Part shown: positions 8,758 through 19,400 of the stretch, piece after piece | Numbering within the stretch: position 1 is the stretch's first letter | Layout of the letters: the number at the start of each line of letters is the position of its first letter | NCBI GenBank assembly: GCA_015056585.1 | Contig: SVFZ01000004.1 | Coordinates: 1-64,000 of the forward strand | DNA: 64,000 bases | Reading direction: 5' to 3' | Source of the DNA: Butyrivibrio sp. | Lineage (GTDB): Bacteria > Bacillota > Clostridia > Lachnospirales > Lachnospiraceae | The notes under the pieces: model-generated | The model's database searches: none | The model's input: the letters and a program-made list of their open reading frames with translations, nothing else | What the model was told of the DNA's origin: nothing | Position numbers and translations under genes: made by a program

Positions 8758-9741
8758 ATGATCGAGAACCTCGAGTATTACAAAGTCTTTTACTATGTAG
8801 GCAAGAATAAGAGTATCACGGCTGCGGCAAAAGAGCTGATGATTTCCCAGCCGGCTGTCAGCCAGTCAATCCACCAGCTGGAGAAGGCACTTGGATGCAG
8901 CCTTTTTAAGCGAACTTCCCGGGGAATGAAGTTTACCGCTGAGGGAGGTCTTCTATATAGATATGTAGAAAGAGGCGTTGAATCCATTGATCTTGGTCAG
9001 CAGCGCCTAAAGCAGCTTCAACATCTTGAAGCTGGTGAAGTGAGGATCGGAGCCAGTGACATGACTCTGAGATTTTTTCTTTTGCCTTATCTTGAAAAAT
9101 TCCACGAACAATATCCGGGCATAAAGGTTACGGTCACCAACGGACCGACCCCTGAAACTCTGGAATATCTGTCTGACGACCGAATTGATTTCGGCGTTAT
9201 TTCTACACCATTTTCGCCCGGGGAAAACCGGAGCGACGTTGAAGGTGCAACTTCTTCCGGAAGAATAGATGAAAAGCTTAACACTGCGGCTTTTGTGGGA
9301 AAAGAGGGACTGACATACTTTCCGGTGGCGAAGATCGAGGACGTCTTCGTGGCAGGAAGACGCTTTATCCAATATAAGAACAGGATGATGGATTTCGCAG
9401 ACCTTGAGAAAGTGCCCCTGATATTGTTGGAGGGCAACTCCAGCACCAGAAGTTATATAGATGGTTTTCTTAGTGACCATGGGGTGACCATCCAGCCGGA
9501 GTTCGAACTGTCCACCAGCGACATGATCGTTCAGTTTGCTCTGCGAAACCTTGGGGTGGGCTGTGTTGTTAAGAATTTCGCTCAGGAATATCTGGATAGC
9601 GGAGTTCTGTTTGAGCTGCGTTTTAATTCAGTTCTTCCAAAGAGGCAGATCTGCGTTGTTTCCGACGACTCCAGACCGCTGTCCATTGCCGCTGCAAGGT
9701 TACTTTCACTGATAAAAGAGAGCGGGGGAAATCTTCGCTGA
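8758..9741 (+). CDS. LysR-family transcriptional regulator
   Basis: The first 65 residues are a typical winged helix-turn-helix (SITAAAKELMISQPAVSQSI, then the LEKALGCSLFKR recognition region). The rest is a two-lobed effector-binding domain. Within it, residues about 155-200 form a longer loop than usual (containing SDVEGATSSGRIDEK). LysR genes often regulate a divergent neighbour, but both neighbours here run in the same direction, so the target is not evident. Confidence 0.93.
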   Translation: MIENLEYYKVFYYVGKNKSITAAAKELMISQPAVSQSIHQLEKALGCSLFKRTSRGMKFTAEGGLLYRYVERGVESIDLGQQRLKQLQHLEAGEVRIGASDMTLRFFLLPYLEKFHEQYPGIKVTVTNGPTPETLEYLSDDRIDFGVISTPFSPGENRSDVEGATSSGRIDEKLNTAAFVGKEGLTYFPVAKIEDVFVAGRRFIQYKNRMMDFADLEKVPLILLEGNSSTRSYIDGFLSDHGVTIQPEFELSTSDMIVQFALRNLGVGCVVKNFAQEYLDSGVLFELRFNSVLPKRQICVVSDDSRPLSIAAARLLSLIKESGGNLR

Positions 9742-9794
9742 TAACCTCCAAACAATATAGCAATGCAATTAATCGGTATCAGTTAATTAATATC

Positions 9795-9823
9795 TGTACA
9801 TTTTTTGGAAGCCTTGTTATAAT
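9795..9823 (+). promoter_or_regulatory. Promoter for the gene at 9907
   Basis: TGTACA at 9795-9800 and TATAAT at 9818-9823 are separated by 17 bp. Transcription would start about 75 bp before the next gene. Confidence 0.6.
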
Positions 9824-9906
9824 GTGTGAGAGTTCGAAAAAGAGAAATTTCTTTCTGAAGAAAACAGGTTTAAAATGGCTGCAAGCCAGATAAGGAGCGG
9901 TTTTCA

Positions 9907-10395
9907 ATGAATATGGAAAATGACAACAATGTCAATGAGAACAGTGTCGAGGACATCGTTTCAAGATATCGTCCTCAGCTTGATAAGATTGTTCCATATG
10001 TAAGATGGCTCAAGGACAACAGTTCAAATGCTGATGTTGCTCAGAGCTATTCCAATAGCGATCTCAAATCTATGCCATTCCCTGTGTATGATTCGAATTT
10101 GCTGGCATTTGTTAAGGCTTGTCAGTCTACGAATCTTCTTGATCGTAATTATGTTTATGTTTACAGCAGGAATCATTTAAATTCAGCCAAGGATGAAATT
10201 ATGTTCATCAATGATGCAGGCATCGCCAATATGGAAGATCTCGCCGGCATTCTTTCCAAATATATTCTTGGAGGAATGACCAAGGGAACTCTTTGGGCAG
10301 AAGGTGTCAGGAACGGTGTTCTTCATCGTGTTGTTGAGAAGATGGATGAACTGTGCAAGTTCTGGGGACAGGAATCAGACAGACCACTGGCATAA
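9907..10395 (+). CDS. Unknown 162-residue soluble protein
   Basis: The start is supported by AAGGAG upstream. The N-terminus is rich in Asn, Asp and Glu. The body is mixed alpha/beta, with Trp-containing ends (VRWLKDN and CKFWGQE) and a Gly-rich segment GGMTKGTLWAEGVRNGVLHR before a final helix. That ending faintly recalls DUF6508-like proteins, but I would not assign it. There is no signal peptide or membrane segment. It has its own promoter and is followed 35 bp later by a TetR gene, perhaps in one transcript. Confidence 0.75.
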   Translation: MNMENDNNVNENSVEDIVSRYRPQLDKIVPYVRWLKDNSSNADVAQSYSNSDLKSMPFPVYDSNLLAFVKACQSTNLLDRNYVYVYSRNHLNSAKDEIMFINDAGIANMEDLAGILSKYILGGMTKGTLWAEGVRNGVLHRVVEKMDELCKFWGQESDRPLA

Positions 10396-10430
10396 GTAAT
10401 AGGAAGCACATGCTTCGGTAAGGAGGAGCA

Positions 10431-11018
10431 ATGGGAGAGAAGTCCGAACAGAAGAAGAAATACATCCTTGATAAAGCAAGGGTTGTTTTTTCAGAAAAAG
10501 GCTACAAAAATGTGACCATGAAGGACATCGTGGACGCCTGTGACATCAGTCGTGGGGGTCTTTATCTCTATTTTTCCAGTACTGAAGAGTTGTTTCTTGA
10601 AGTTCTTTCAGACACTCATGAAGAAGATGATGAAGAGGCAGTTGATGCGGCACTTTCAGGTGAGGCATCTGCCGGCGATATGTTAGCTCTTTTCCTCAAG
10701 GAGCAGAAAAAAGAAATTCTCAGAAAAAAGAACAATCTTACTGTAGCCACTTATGAATATTTTTCCGTACATAAAGTGTCGGCTAAAGAAAATCCACTTA
10801 AAAATCAATTTGATACAGCTGTCAGAATAGTTGAAAAACTTATTGAAAACGGCGTTGAGAATGAAGAATTCTATTGCGAGAACCCGCTTGGCTGTGCTCG
10901 CAATCTGATGTACGTGGTGGAAGGACTCAAGATAATGTCCAAGACTATTGGCGTTACCGAAGAGGCCATTGATAGAGAATTAATGTATGTTTTAGAGGGA
11001 TTAGTGCCCGAAGATTAA
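10431..11018 (+). CDS. TetR-family transcriptional regulator
   Basis: The first 50 residues are a TetR helix-turn-helix: the N-terminal KKYILDKARVVFSEKGYKN helix, then MKDIVDACDISRGGLYLYF. The remaining helices (about 145 residues) are the variable ligand-binding and dimer domain. AAGGAGG precedes the ATG. A terminator closes the gene. The ligand and targets are not visible; the unknown gene just upstream is a candidate partner. Confidence 0.93.
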   Translation: MGEKSEQKKKYILDKARVVFSEKGYKNVTMKDIVDACDISRGGLYLYFSSTEELFLEVLSDTHEEDDEEAVDAALSGEASAGDMLALFLKEQKKEILRKKNNLTVATYEYFSVHKVSAKENPLKNQFDTAVRIVEKLIENGVENEEFYCENPLGCARNLMYVVEGLKIMSKTIGVTEEAIDRELMYVLEGLVPED

Positions 11019-11050
11019 AGTGCTTAATATTTTTTATTAGGCACTTTATT
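11017..11050 (+). terminator. Terminator after the TetR gene
   Basis: AAAGTGC at 11017-11023 pairs with GCACTTT at 11041-11047, with TTAATA/TATTA pairing inside and a T-rich tail. Confidence 0.65.
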
Positions 11051-11145
11051 TATATAAAAAGTTATCGATAATGTGAACAACTTCTGCAAGCGAAAGCTCT
11101 TTTATCCGCAAAGCAGAAGAAACAATATATATAAGAGGAGAAGTT

Positions 11146-14100
11146 ATGAGCACTGTAAGACGAATCTATGTTGAAAAGAAAACCCCTTTCGCAGGAAAGG
11201 CAAAAGAGCTGAAATCTGAGATCAAGGGATACCTGGGCATTAACAGCGTTGAGAAGGTTAGGATCTTTATCCGCTACGATGTACAGAACGTTTCGGATGA
11301 GGTTTTTGAGAAGGCCTGCAAGACAGTTTTTTCCGAGCCGCCTGTAGATATCTTATATAGAGAAGAAATTGAAATTCCTGAGAACGCAAAAGTATTCAGC
11401 ATTGAAGCGCTTCCCGGTCAGTTCGACCAGAGAGCGGATTCTGCCGTTCAGTGCGTAAGATTCATAAAAGGTGACGAAGAGCCGGTTATCAAGACAGCTG
11501 TTACCTATATGCTTATCGGAAATGTGTCTGATGAGGAACTTAAGAAAATCCAGGAATATACTATGAACCCGGTAGATTCCAGGATTGCTGCGGATAAAAA
11601 ACCTGAGACACTGGTTGAGAATTACGATGAGCCTGAGGATGTAAAGATTTTTGACGGCTTCAAGGATATGGATGAGAAGAGTCTCAAGGATCTTTATGAG
11701 TCTCTTGGCCTTGCTATGACTTTTAATGATTTCAAGTGGATTCAGCAGTACTTTAGAGATGACGAGAAGCGTGATCCTTCAATGACTGAGATCAGGGTTC
11801 TTGATACATATTGGTCTGATCACTGCCGTCATACAACCTTTGGCACTGAGCTTAAAGAAGTTGAATTTGGCGAGGGCTTCTACAAGGAGCCGATAAAGAA
11901 AGCTTATGACGAATATCTTTCTGCGAGAGAAGCTCTTTATACTACAGATGAGAAGAAAAAAGAGAAATTCATTTCCCTTATGGATATCGCTCTCATGGGC
12001 ATGAAGAAGCTCAAGAAAGACGGAAAGCTTACAGATATGGAGGAGTCTGAGGAAAACAATGCCTGCACAGTTGTTGTTCCTGTGGAAGTTGACTACGGAA
12101 AGGGACCTGAGACTGAAAACTGGCTTGTATTCTTCAAGAACGAGACACACAACCATCCTACAGAGATCGAGCCTTTCGGTGGCGCTGCAACTTGTCTTGG
12201 TGGTGCTATCAGAGATCCGCTTTCAGGAAGAGGCTATGTTTACCAGGCTATGCGTGTAACTGGTGCTGCAGATCCTACAGTTCCGGTATCTGAGACACTT
12301 AAGGACAAGCTTTCACAGAAGAAACTCGTTCGTGGTGCTGCCAGCGGATATTCATCCTACGGAAACCAGATTGGTCTGGCTACAGGCTATGTAAAAGAGG
12401 TTTATCATCCGGGATACGTAGCGAAGAGAATGGAGATCGGTGCTGTAATGGGCGCTGCTCCACAGGAGCATGTTATCAGAGAGAGTGCTGATCCGGGAGA
12501 TATCATCATTCTTCTGGGAGGACGTACAGGAAGAGATGGCTGCGGCGGAGCAACAGGTTCTTCCAAGGCTCACAACAGCGAATCCCTTACAAGCTGCGGT
12601 GCAGAGGTTCAAAAAGGTAATGCTCCCACAGAGAGAAAACTTCAGAGACTCTTTAGAAGACCTGAAGTAAGCGAACTTATAAAGAAATGTAATGACTTTG
12701 GTGCCGGCGGTGTTTCTGTTGCTATAGGCGAACTGGCTCCGGGTCTTGATATCAACCTTGACCTTGTTCCAAAGAAGTATGCGGGTCTTGACGGTACAGA
12801 GCTTGCAATCTCCGAATCTCAGGAGAGAATGGCTGTTGTTGTTGCGCCAAAAGATGCTGAGAAGTTCCTTGAGTATGCTGCAGAAGAAAACCTTGAAGCA
12901 GTTAAGGTTGCTGTGGTTACAGAGGAGCCAAGACTTGTACTTAACTGGAGAGGCAAGAAAATAGTAGATATAAAGAGAGCTTTCCTTGATACAAACGGAG
13001 CTCATCAGGAGACAACTGTTAAGGTTGAGATCCCTTCAGAGAAAGACAATTACTTTAATCAGACTGCAAGCAAGGCAGTAGCTGATGCTCTTGAAAGCGG
13101 CGATGCAAAGAAAGCCTTTTTGGCAGAGCTTTCAGATCTTAATGTATGCTCACAAAAAGGTCTTGTTGAGATGTTTGACTCCTCAATCGGAGCAGGTTCA
13201 GTACTTATGCCTTACGGTGGTAAGTATCAGCTTACAGAGACACAGGCAATGGTTGCAAAACTTCCTGTTCTTTCCGGAAAAACAGATACTGTAACAATGA
13301 TGAGCTACGGCTTTGATCCATATCTTTCAAGCTGGAGCCCATATCACGGCGCTGCTTTCGCTGTAACTGAGTCGGTCGCAAGGATTGTGGCAAATGGTGG
13401 TGATTATAGAAATCTTCACTTCACCTTCCAGGAGTACTTTAAGAGAATGACAGAGGATCCACAGCGTTGGAGCCAGCCTCTTACAGCACTTCTTGGTGCA
13501 TTTGAGGCACAGCTTCAGTTTGGTATCGCTTCAATTGGCGGTAAGGACTCAATGTCCGGTTCCTTTAATGAGATAAACGTTCCTCCTACACTTGTTTCTT
13601 TTGCTGTAGATGTTGCAAAGCTTTCGGATGTTGTAACACCTGAGCTTAAAGAGGCAGGAAACAAGCTGGTTCAGTTTAAGATTGCGAAGGATAAGTTCGG
13701 ACTTCCCGATTATGAAAAGGTAAAAGAGCTCTATGGCAAGATCACAGAGCTTATGAGAAGCGGATGCATTGTATCTGCTTATGCTGAGGACTGCTACGGC
13801 ATAGCAGCTGCAGTTTCCAAGATGGCATTTGGTAACGGACTTGGAGTAAAGTTTGTATCTGACCTCAAGGCAGCAGATCTTTTCACAAATGATATCGCTG
13901 ACATTGTTGCTGAAGTTAAGGCTGACAAGCTTTCCGATGCTTTGGCTGTTTCAGGAAGCAGAGAAATAGGCGAAGTTACAGCAGCTGCAGAGTTTAACTT
14001 TGGTGGAGTTGTTGTAACTATGGACGAAGCGCTTGATGCATGGAAGAGCAAGCTTGAAAAGGTATTCCCTTCAACAGTAAATGAGGAAAAGACTAAAGTT

Positions 14101-14952
14101 GAGAGCCCTCTTTACAAGGCTGACAGCATCTATGTATGCAAGCATAAGGTTGCAAAACCTACAGTATTTATCCCTGTATTCCCGGGCAGTAACTGCGAAT
14201 ACGATTCTGCTCAGGCTTTTGAAAGAGCAGGAGCTGATGTGAACATCAGAATCTTCAGAAACAGAAATGCTCAGGATATCGAGGAGTCTGTTTCTGAGTT
14301 TAAAAAAGCTATAGAAAATGCCCAGATCATCATGTTCCCGGGCGGCTTCTCTGCAGGTGATGAACCTGACGGAAGTGCAAAGTTCTTTGCAACTGCCTTC
14401 CAGAATGAAGCTATCAAGGAAGCGGTTGAAGATCTTTTGAATAACAGAGACGGTCTTGCTCTGGGAATCTGTAACGGTTTCCAGGCTATGATCAAGCTGG
14501 GACTTGTACCATATGGCAAGATTACAGGCCAGAACGAGAATTCACCTACACTTACCTTCAATACCATCGGCAGACATATCTCTAAGATGGCAACGATCAA
14601 GGTGGTTTCCAATAATTCACCATGGCTGCAGAAGGCTACACTGGGCGGAGTATACACAAACCCGGCATCACACGGAGAAGGAAGATTTGTTGCACCTGAC
14701 GATGTACTGGATCAGCTCTTTGCAAATGGACAGATTGCAACTCAGTACTGTGACCTTGAAGGCAATGTAACAATGGATGATGAGTGGAATATCAACGGTT
14801 CCTACAGATCAGTTGAGGGTATCCTTTCTCCTGACGGAAGATGTCTTGGTAAGATGGCTCACTCAGAGCGTCGTGGTGACGGCGTTGCTATCAACATCTT
14901 CGGCGAGCAGGATCTTAAGATCTTCGAGTCAGGTGTTGAGTACTTCAGATGA
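11146..14952 (+). CDS. purL: Phosphoribosylformylglycinamidine synthase, single-chain (PurL with fused glutaminase)
   Basis: Converts FGAR, glutamine and ATP to FGAM, the fourth step of purine synthesis. The 1268-residue chain combines the linker domain, two ATP-grasp-like PurM-type halves (SDHCRHTTF near residue 226, NETHNHPTEIEPFGGAAT near 331) and a C-terminal class I amidotransferase. The glutaminase carries the nucleophile Cys in LALGICNGFQAM and the His/Glu region in PASHGEGRF. The length and order fit the clostridial one-chain form rather than the three-subunit PurLSQ of bacilli. AAGAGGAG precedes the ATG. The stop codon lies inside the left arm of the structured element that follows. 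Confidence 0.97.
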   Translation: MSTVRRIYVEKKTPFAGKAKELKSEIKGYLGINSVEKVRIFIRYDVQNVSDEVFEKACKTVFSEPPVDILYREEIEIPENAKVFSIEALPGQFDQRADSAVQCVRFIKGDEEPVIKTAVTYMLIGNVSDEELKKIQEYTMNPVDSRIAADKKPETLVENYDEPEDVKIFDGFKDMDEKSLKDLYESLGLAMTFNDFKWIQQYFRDDEKRDPSMTEIRVLDTYWSDHCRHTTFGTELKEVEFGEGFYKEPIKKAYDEYLSAREALYTTDEKKKEKFISLMDIALMGMKKLKKDGKLTDMEESEENNACTVVVPVEVDYGKGPETENWLVFFKNETHNHPTEIEPFGGAATCLGGAIRDPLSGRGYVYQAMRVTGAADPTVPVSETLKDKLSQKKLVRGAASGYSSYGNQIGLATGYVKEVYHPGYVAKRMEIGAVMGAAPQEHVIRESADPGDIIILLGGRTGRDGCGGATGSSKAHNSESLTSCGAEVQKGNAPTERKLQRLFRRPEVSELIKKCNDFGAGGVSVAIGELAPGLDINLDLVPKKYAGLDGTELAISESQERMAVVVAPKDAEKFLEYAAEENLEAVKVAVVTEEPRLVLNWRGKKIVDIKRAFLDTNGAHQETTVKVEIPSEKDNYFNQTASKAVADALESGDAKKAFLAELSDLNVCSQKGLVEMFDSSIGAGSVLMPYGGKYQLTETQAMVAKLPVLSGKTDTVTMMSYGFDPYLSSWSPYHGAAFAVTESVARIVANGGDYRNLHFTFQEYFKRMTEDPQRWSQPLTALLGAFEAQLQFGIASIGGKDSMSGSFNEINVPPTLVSFAVDVAKLSDVVTPELKEAGNKLVQFKIAKDKFGLPDYEKVKELYGKITELMRSGCIVSAYAEDCYGIAAAVSKMAFGNGLGVKFVSDLKAADLFTNDIADIVAEVKADKLSDALAVSGSREIGEVTAAAEFNFGGVVVTMDEALDAWKSKLEKVFPSTVNEEKTKVESPLYKADSIYVCKHKVAKPTVFIPVFPGSNCEYDSAQAFERAGADVNIRIFRNRNAQDIEESVSEFKKAIENAQIIMFPGGFSAGDEPDGSAKFFATAFQNEAIKEAVEDLLNNRDGLALGICNGFQAMIKLGLVPYGKITGQNENSPTLTFNTIGRHISKMATIKVVSNNSPWLQKATLGGVYTNPASHGEGRFVAPDDVLDQLFANGQIATQYCDLEGNVTMDDEWNINGSYRSVEGILSPDGRCLGKMAHSERRGDGVAINIFGEQDLKIFESGVEYFR

Positions 14953-15107
14953 TATTGGGAATCAAAGTCAAGAAAGGATGTGCTTGCACAAATCCTTTCT
15001 TGACCTTGATAACCTAACAAGGATGAGGAAAAAAGCACGTAGTGCGATTTCCGAATCCTTGTAGGATTGCGAGAGCGCAACGCGCGTAGCAATCCGTAAT
15101 ATCATCT
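14947..15107 (+). ncRNA. Multibranched structured element between purL and carA
   Basis: A 10-bp closing stem (AGATGATATT at 14947-14956 with AATATCATCT at 15098-15107) encloses three hairpins. The first is a 13-bp perfect stem (14967-14979 with 14992-15004). The second is a stepped stem with ACAAGGAT/ATCCTTGT at 15017-15062, then GGAAA/TTTCC, then GCAC/GTGC. The third is GGATTGC/GCAATCC at 15064-15095 with an inner GCGC/GCGC. The left arm overlaps the purL stop codon, and the element ends 28 bp before carA. It could be a regulatory or processing RNA, or a small non-autonomous mobile element with terminal inverted repeats. I know of no named family that matches. Confidence 0.7.
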
Positions 15108-15135
15108 TTGAATAATGGTTGCTGGAGGAAGTATA

Positions 15136-16365
15136 ATGAAAGCATTTTTAATATTAGAAGATGGAACGATCTTCACGGGAAAGCATATAGGTGCTGACAA
15201 GGATGTGGTGAGCGAGATCGTTTTTAATACATCAATGGCAGGCTATACGGAGGTGTTCACAGATCCGTCTTATGCAGGACAGGCTGTGTGCATGACTTAT
15301 CCGCTTATTGGCAATTACGGTGTGTGTCTTGATGACATGGAGTCTGAGAGAATCTGGGTTGATGCGGTTATAGTGAGAGAGCTTTCCAGAATTCCTTCAA
15401 ATTTCAGATGTGACTTATCAATTCAGGAGTTCCTTGAAAAGTATGAGATTCCGGGAATTGAGGGAATAGATACAAGAAAGCTGGTAAGGCTTCTCAGAGA
15501 CAAGGGCACAATGAATGGCTACATCACAACCAATGAGAATCTTACCTATGAAATGGTAAAGGACAAGCTCCACGCCTACACAACCGGAGATGTTGTCAGT
15601 AAGGTATCCTGTAAGGAAAAGAAATTCCTTAAGGGCGTAAATGATCTTTCTGAGAACGGTCCTATCACAGGAAGCGCAGTTTTCGTAAAGGAAGATTTTG
15701 AAGCTTCTCTTAAGGGAAACTTAAGTAAAAGGGAAAAGAGACCTGCTATTGTAAGGGAGCTTAACGGTAGAGTTGCAGTAAATGGATCAGAAACCAGGCC
15801 TCTTAAGGTCGCTCTTTTAGACCTTGGAGCCAAGAAGAACATTGCAGATTCGCTGGCAGCAAGAGGGTGTGACGTTACGATCTATCCTTTCGATACAAGT
15901 GCAGAAGAAATACTTCGCGACAATCCGGATGGAATCATGCTTTCAAATGGCCCCGGGGATCCGAAGGACTGCAGAGGTGTGATCGAGGAGATAAAAAAGC
16001 TTTATGCATCCGATACTCCTATTTTTGCCATTTGCCTTGGACATCAGCTTATGGCCCTTGCCACAGGTGCTGATACCTTCAAGCTCAAATATGGTCACAG
16101 AGGAGGCAATCATCCGGTAAAAGATTTGTCAAACGGCCGTGTATATATTTCTTCCCAGAATCATGGCTACTGTGTAGACATGGACAAACTTGATAGAAAT
16201 GTGGCAGAACCAGCGTTTATAAATGTAAACGATGGAACAAATGAAGGGCTTTCCTATGTGGGCAAGAACATCTTTACAGTTCAGTTCCACCCGGAAGCAT
16301 GTCCCGGTCCACAGGATTCAAGCTATCTCTTTGACAGATTTGTTGGCATGATGAAGAATACTTAA
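15136..16365 (+). CDS. carA: Carbamoyl-phosphate synthase small (glutaminase) subunit
   Basis: Supplies ammonia from glutamine to CarB for carbamoyl phosphate, the entry to pyrimidines and arginine. ATG 15136 is chosen for GGAGGAA at 15124-15130. The N-terminal domain has GYTEVFTDPSYAGQ and the substrate region SNGPGDP; the amidotransferase has the nucleophile Cys in FAICLGHQLMALATG, then SQNHGY and QFHPEACPGP. At 409 residues it is longer than the usual 355-385. The extra 40-45 residues, about 175-220 (ending near ETRPLKVALLDLGAKKN), lie between the two domains. carB follows 50 bp downstream. Confidence 0.95.
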   Translation: MKAFLILEDGTIFTGKHIGADKDVVSEIVFNTSMAGYTEVFTDPSYAGQAVCMTYPLIGNYGVCLDDMESERIWVDAVIVRELSRIPSNFRCDLSIQEFLEKYEIPGIEGIDTRKLVRLLRDKGTMNGYITTNENLTYEMVKDKLHAYTTGDVVSKVSCKEKKFLKGVNDLSENGPITGSAVFVKEDFEASLKGNLSKREKRPAIVRELNGRVAVNGSETRPLKVALLDLGAKKNIADSLAARGCDVTIYPFDTSAEEILRDNPDGIMLSNGPGDPKDCRGVIEEIKKLYASDTPIFAICLGHQLMALATGADTFKLKYGHRGGNHPVKDLSNGRVYISSQNHGYCVDMDKLDRNVAEPAFINVNDGTNEGLSYVGKNIFTVQFHPEACPGPQDSSYLFDRFVGMMKNT

Positions 16366-16415
16366 GCAATTCCGAATGGTCGGCATGGCGAATGATATAA
16401 AGGAAGGATACAAGA

Positions 16416-19400
16416 ATGCCCAAGAATAAAGATGTTAAAAAGGTTCTGGTTATTGGTTCAGGACCTATTGTAATAGGACAGGCTGCGGAGTTCGATTATG
16501 CAGGAACTCAGGCCTGCAGATCCCTTAAAGAAGAGGGAATAGAGGTTGTACTGGTAAACTCAAACCCTGCAACTATTATGACTGATAAGGACATCGCAGA
16601 TGAGGTTTATATTGAGCCCCTTACTGTGAAAGTTCTTGAACAGATCATAGAAAAAGAGAAGCCGGATTCAATTTTACCGACCCTCGGAGGCCAGGCAGGA
16701 CTTAACCTTGGTATGGAGCTGGATGAATCAGGATTTCTTAAATCACATGGGGTTAAGCTTCTTGGTACCACAGCTGAGACTATCAGAAAAGCTGAGGACA
16801 GGCAGGAATTTAAGGATACAATGGAAAAACTTGGTCAGCCTGTTGCAGCATCACTGGTTGTACATAATGTCAGTGACGGTGTTGCTTTTGCAAAAAAAAT
16901 CGGCTACCCTGTTGTACTTCGTCCTGCATATACCCTTGGCGGATCAGGCGGTGGTATTGCCTATAATCAGGTGCAGTGTGAAGAAATCCTGGAAAATGGT
17001 CTGAGACTTTCCCGTGCCAATGAAGTTTTGGTTGAGCGCTGCATTTCGGGTTGGAAAGAAATTGAGTACGAGGTAATGAGAGATTCTGCAGGCAACTGCA
17101 TCACAGTCTGCAACATGGAAAACATTGATCCTGTCGGTGTTCATACAGGTGACTCAATTGTTGTTGCTCCTTCACAGACTCTTTCGGATAAAGAATATCA
17201 GATGCTTAGAAGCGCAGCGCTGAGCATCATTGACGAGCTTAAAATTACAGGTGGATGCAACGTTCAGTTTGCACTTCATCCCACAAGCTTTGAGTATTGT
17301 GTAATCGAGGTTAACCCTCGTGTAAGCCGTTCATCAGCTCTTGCAAGTAAAGCAACAGGTTATCCTATTGCCAAGGTTGCAGCGAAGATTGCCCTTGGCT
17401 ATACACTTGATGAGATAAAGAACGCCATTACAGGAAAGACCTACGCAAGCTTTGAACCTGCTCTTGACTACTGCGTAGTTAAGTTCCCAAGGCTTCCTTT
17501 CGATAAGTTTATTACTGCCAAAAGAACCCTCACCACACAGATGAAGGCTACCGGCGAAGTAATGAGCATCTGCACAAACTTTGAAGGTGCGATGATGAAG
17601 GCAATCCGTTCACTGGAGCAGCATGTGGACTGCCTTACAAGCTATGATTTTTCCGACCTTGATGATGATGAACTTTTAGAGAGACTGAAAGTCGTGGACG
17701 ACCAGAGGATCTGGGTTATAGCAGAGGCTCTGCGCCGCGGTATAAGCCATGAAGAGATCCATGATATCACAATGATCGATCTCTGGTTCATTGATAAACT
17801 CCACACTTTGGTAAAGATGGAGCTTAAGCTCTTAAGGGCTGGGGAAAAGAACAGTGCCGGTAAAAACGGAAGCTTGGAAGATGCCAAGAAGATAATCAGT
17901 TTTGATACTCTTTTGGAAGCAAAGCGCCTTGAGTTCCCGGATACTGTTATTTCAAGACTTACGAGATTTTCAGTGGAGGTCCTAAGGAAACTCCGTGATG
18001 AATACAACATCCACGCTACTTTCAAGATTGTAGATACCTGTGCTGCTGAATTTGCAGCTCAGACACCTTACTATTACTCGGTATACAACGGTCCTGATTC
18101 AGAGGATGAAGCTGCGCTTGGGGCATCTGACGAAAGCTCGGCTTCAACTTCTGGAAAAGCTCGCAAGAAGATCCTTGTTCTTGGTTCCGGCCCTATCAGA
18201 ATCGGCCAGGGTATCGAGTTCGACTATTGCTCAGTTCACGCAACATGGGCATTTAAGAAAGCCGGATTTGAGACAATCATCATAAACAATAACCCTGAGA
18301 CTGTAAGTACTGACTTTGACATAGCTGACAAGCTCTATTTCGAGCCTCTTACAAGAGAAGATGTTGAAAATATCGTTCGCCTTGAAAAGCCCGATGGAGC
18401 GGTTGTTCAGTTTGGCGGTCAGACAGCCATCAAGCTTACTCAGGATCTTATGGAAATGGGTGTAAAGATCTACGGAACTGATGCGAAGGATGTTGACGCT
18501 GCGGAAGACAGAGAGATTTTTGACCAGATACTTGAGCAGACACAGATCAAGCGTGCTCAGGGCGCAACTGTTTACACAGCAGAAGAGGCAAAAGAAGTTG
18601 CGAATCGCCTGGGATATCCTGTGCTTGTTAGACCATCCTATGTACTTGGCGGACAGGGCATGCAGATAGCTCTTTCTGATGAAGAAATTGAAGAGTTCAT
18701 GAATATCATCAATCGTTATGCCCAGGATCATCCAATTCTTGTAGATAAGTACCTCCAGGGTGTTGAGACAGAAGTTGACGCTGTATGCGATGGCGAAGAC
18801 ATTGTTATTCCGGGTATCATGGAACACATAGAGCGAAGCGGTATCCACTCGGGAGATTCGATTTCTGTTTATCCTGCGCAATCTCTTTCTGAAAAGGTAA
18901 AAGAGACAATTGCTGAATATACTAGAAGGCTTGCAAAGGCACTTCATGTAATTGGACTTATAAATGTACAGTTTATTGCTGTAGGCGATGAAGTCTATAT
19001 TATTGAGGCTAACCCAAGATCTTCAAGAACTGTTCCTTATATCAGTAAGGTTACAGGTATTCCGATCGTAGACCTTGCAGCAGAGGTTATGATGGGTAAA
19101 AAATTAAAGGACCTTGGCTACACACCGGGACTTCAGCCTGAGGCCGGATATGTTGCCATCAAGATGCCGGTATTCTCGTTTGAAAAAATCAGAGGAGCTG
19201 AGATCAGCCTTGGACCTGAGATGAAGAGTACAGGTGAGTGTCTTGGAATCAGCAAGAACTTTAATGAAGCACTTTATAAGGCTTTCCTGGGGGCAGGCGT
19301 AAATCTGCCTAAGTACAAGCAGATGATCATTACGGTTAAGGATGCGGACAAGGGTGAGATCATAGATATCGCAAGACGCTACAAGAAGCTTGGCTATATT

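Noticed and set aside
12352-13005. A 217-codon minus-strand frame inside purL
   Set aside because: PurL is continuous on the plus strand with all motifs; the opposite frame has no domain or start signal.
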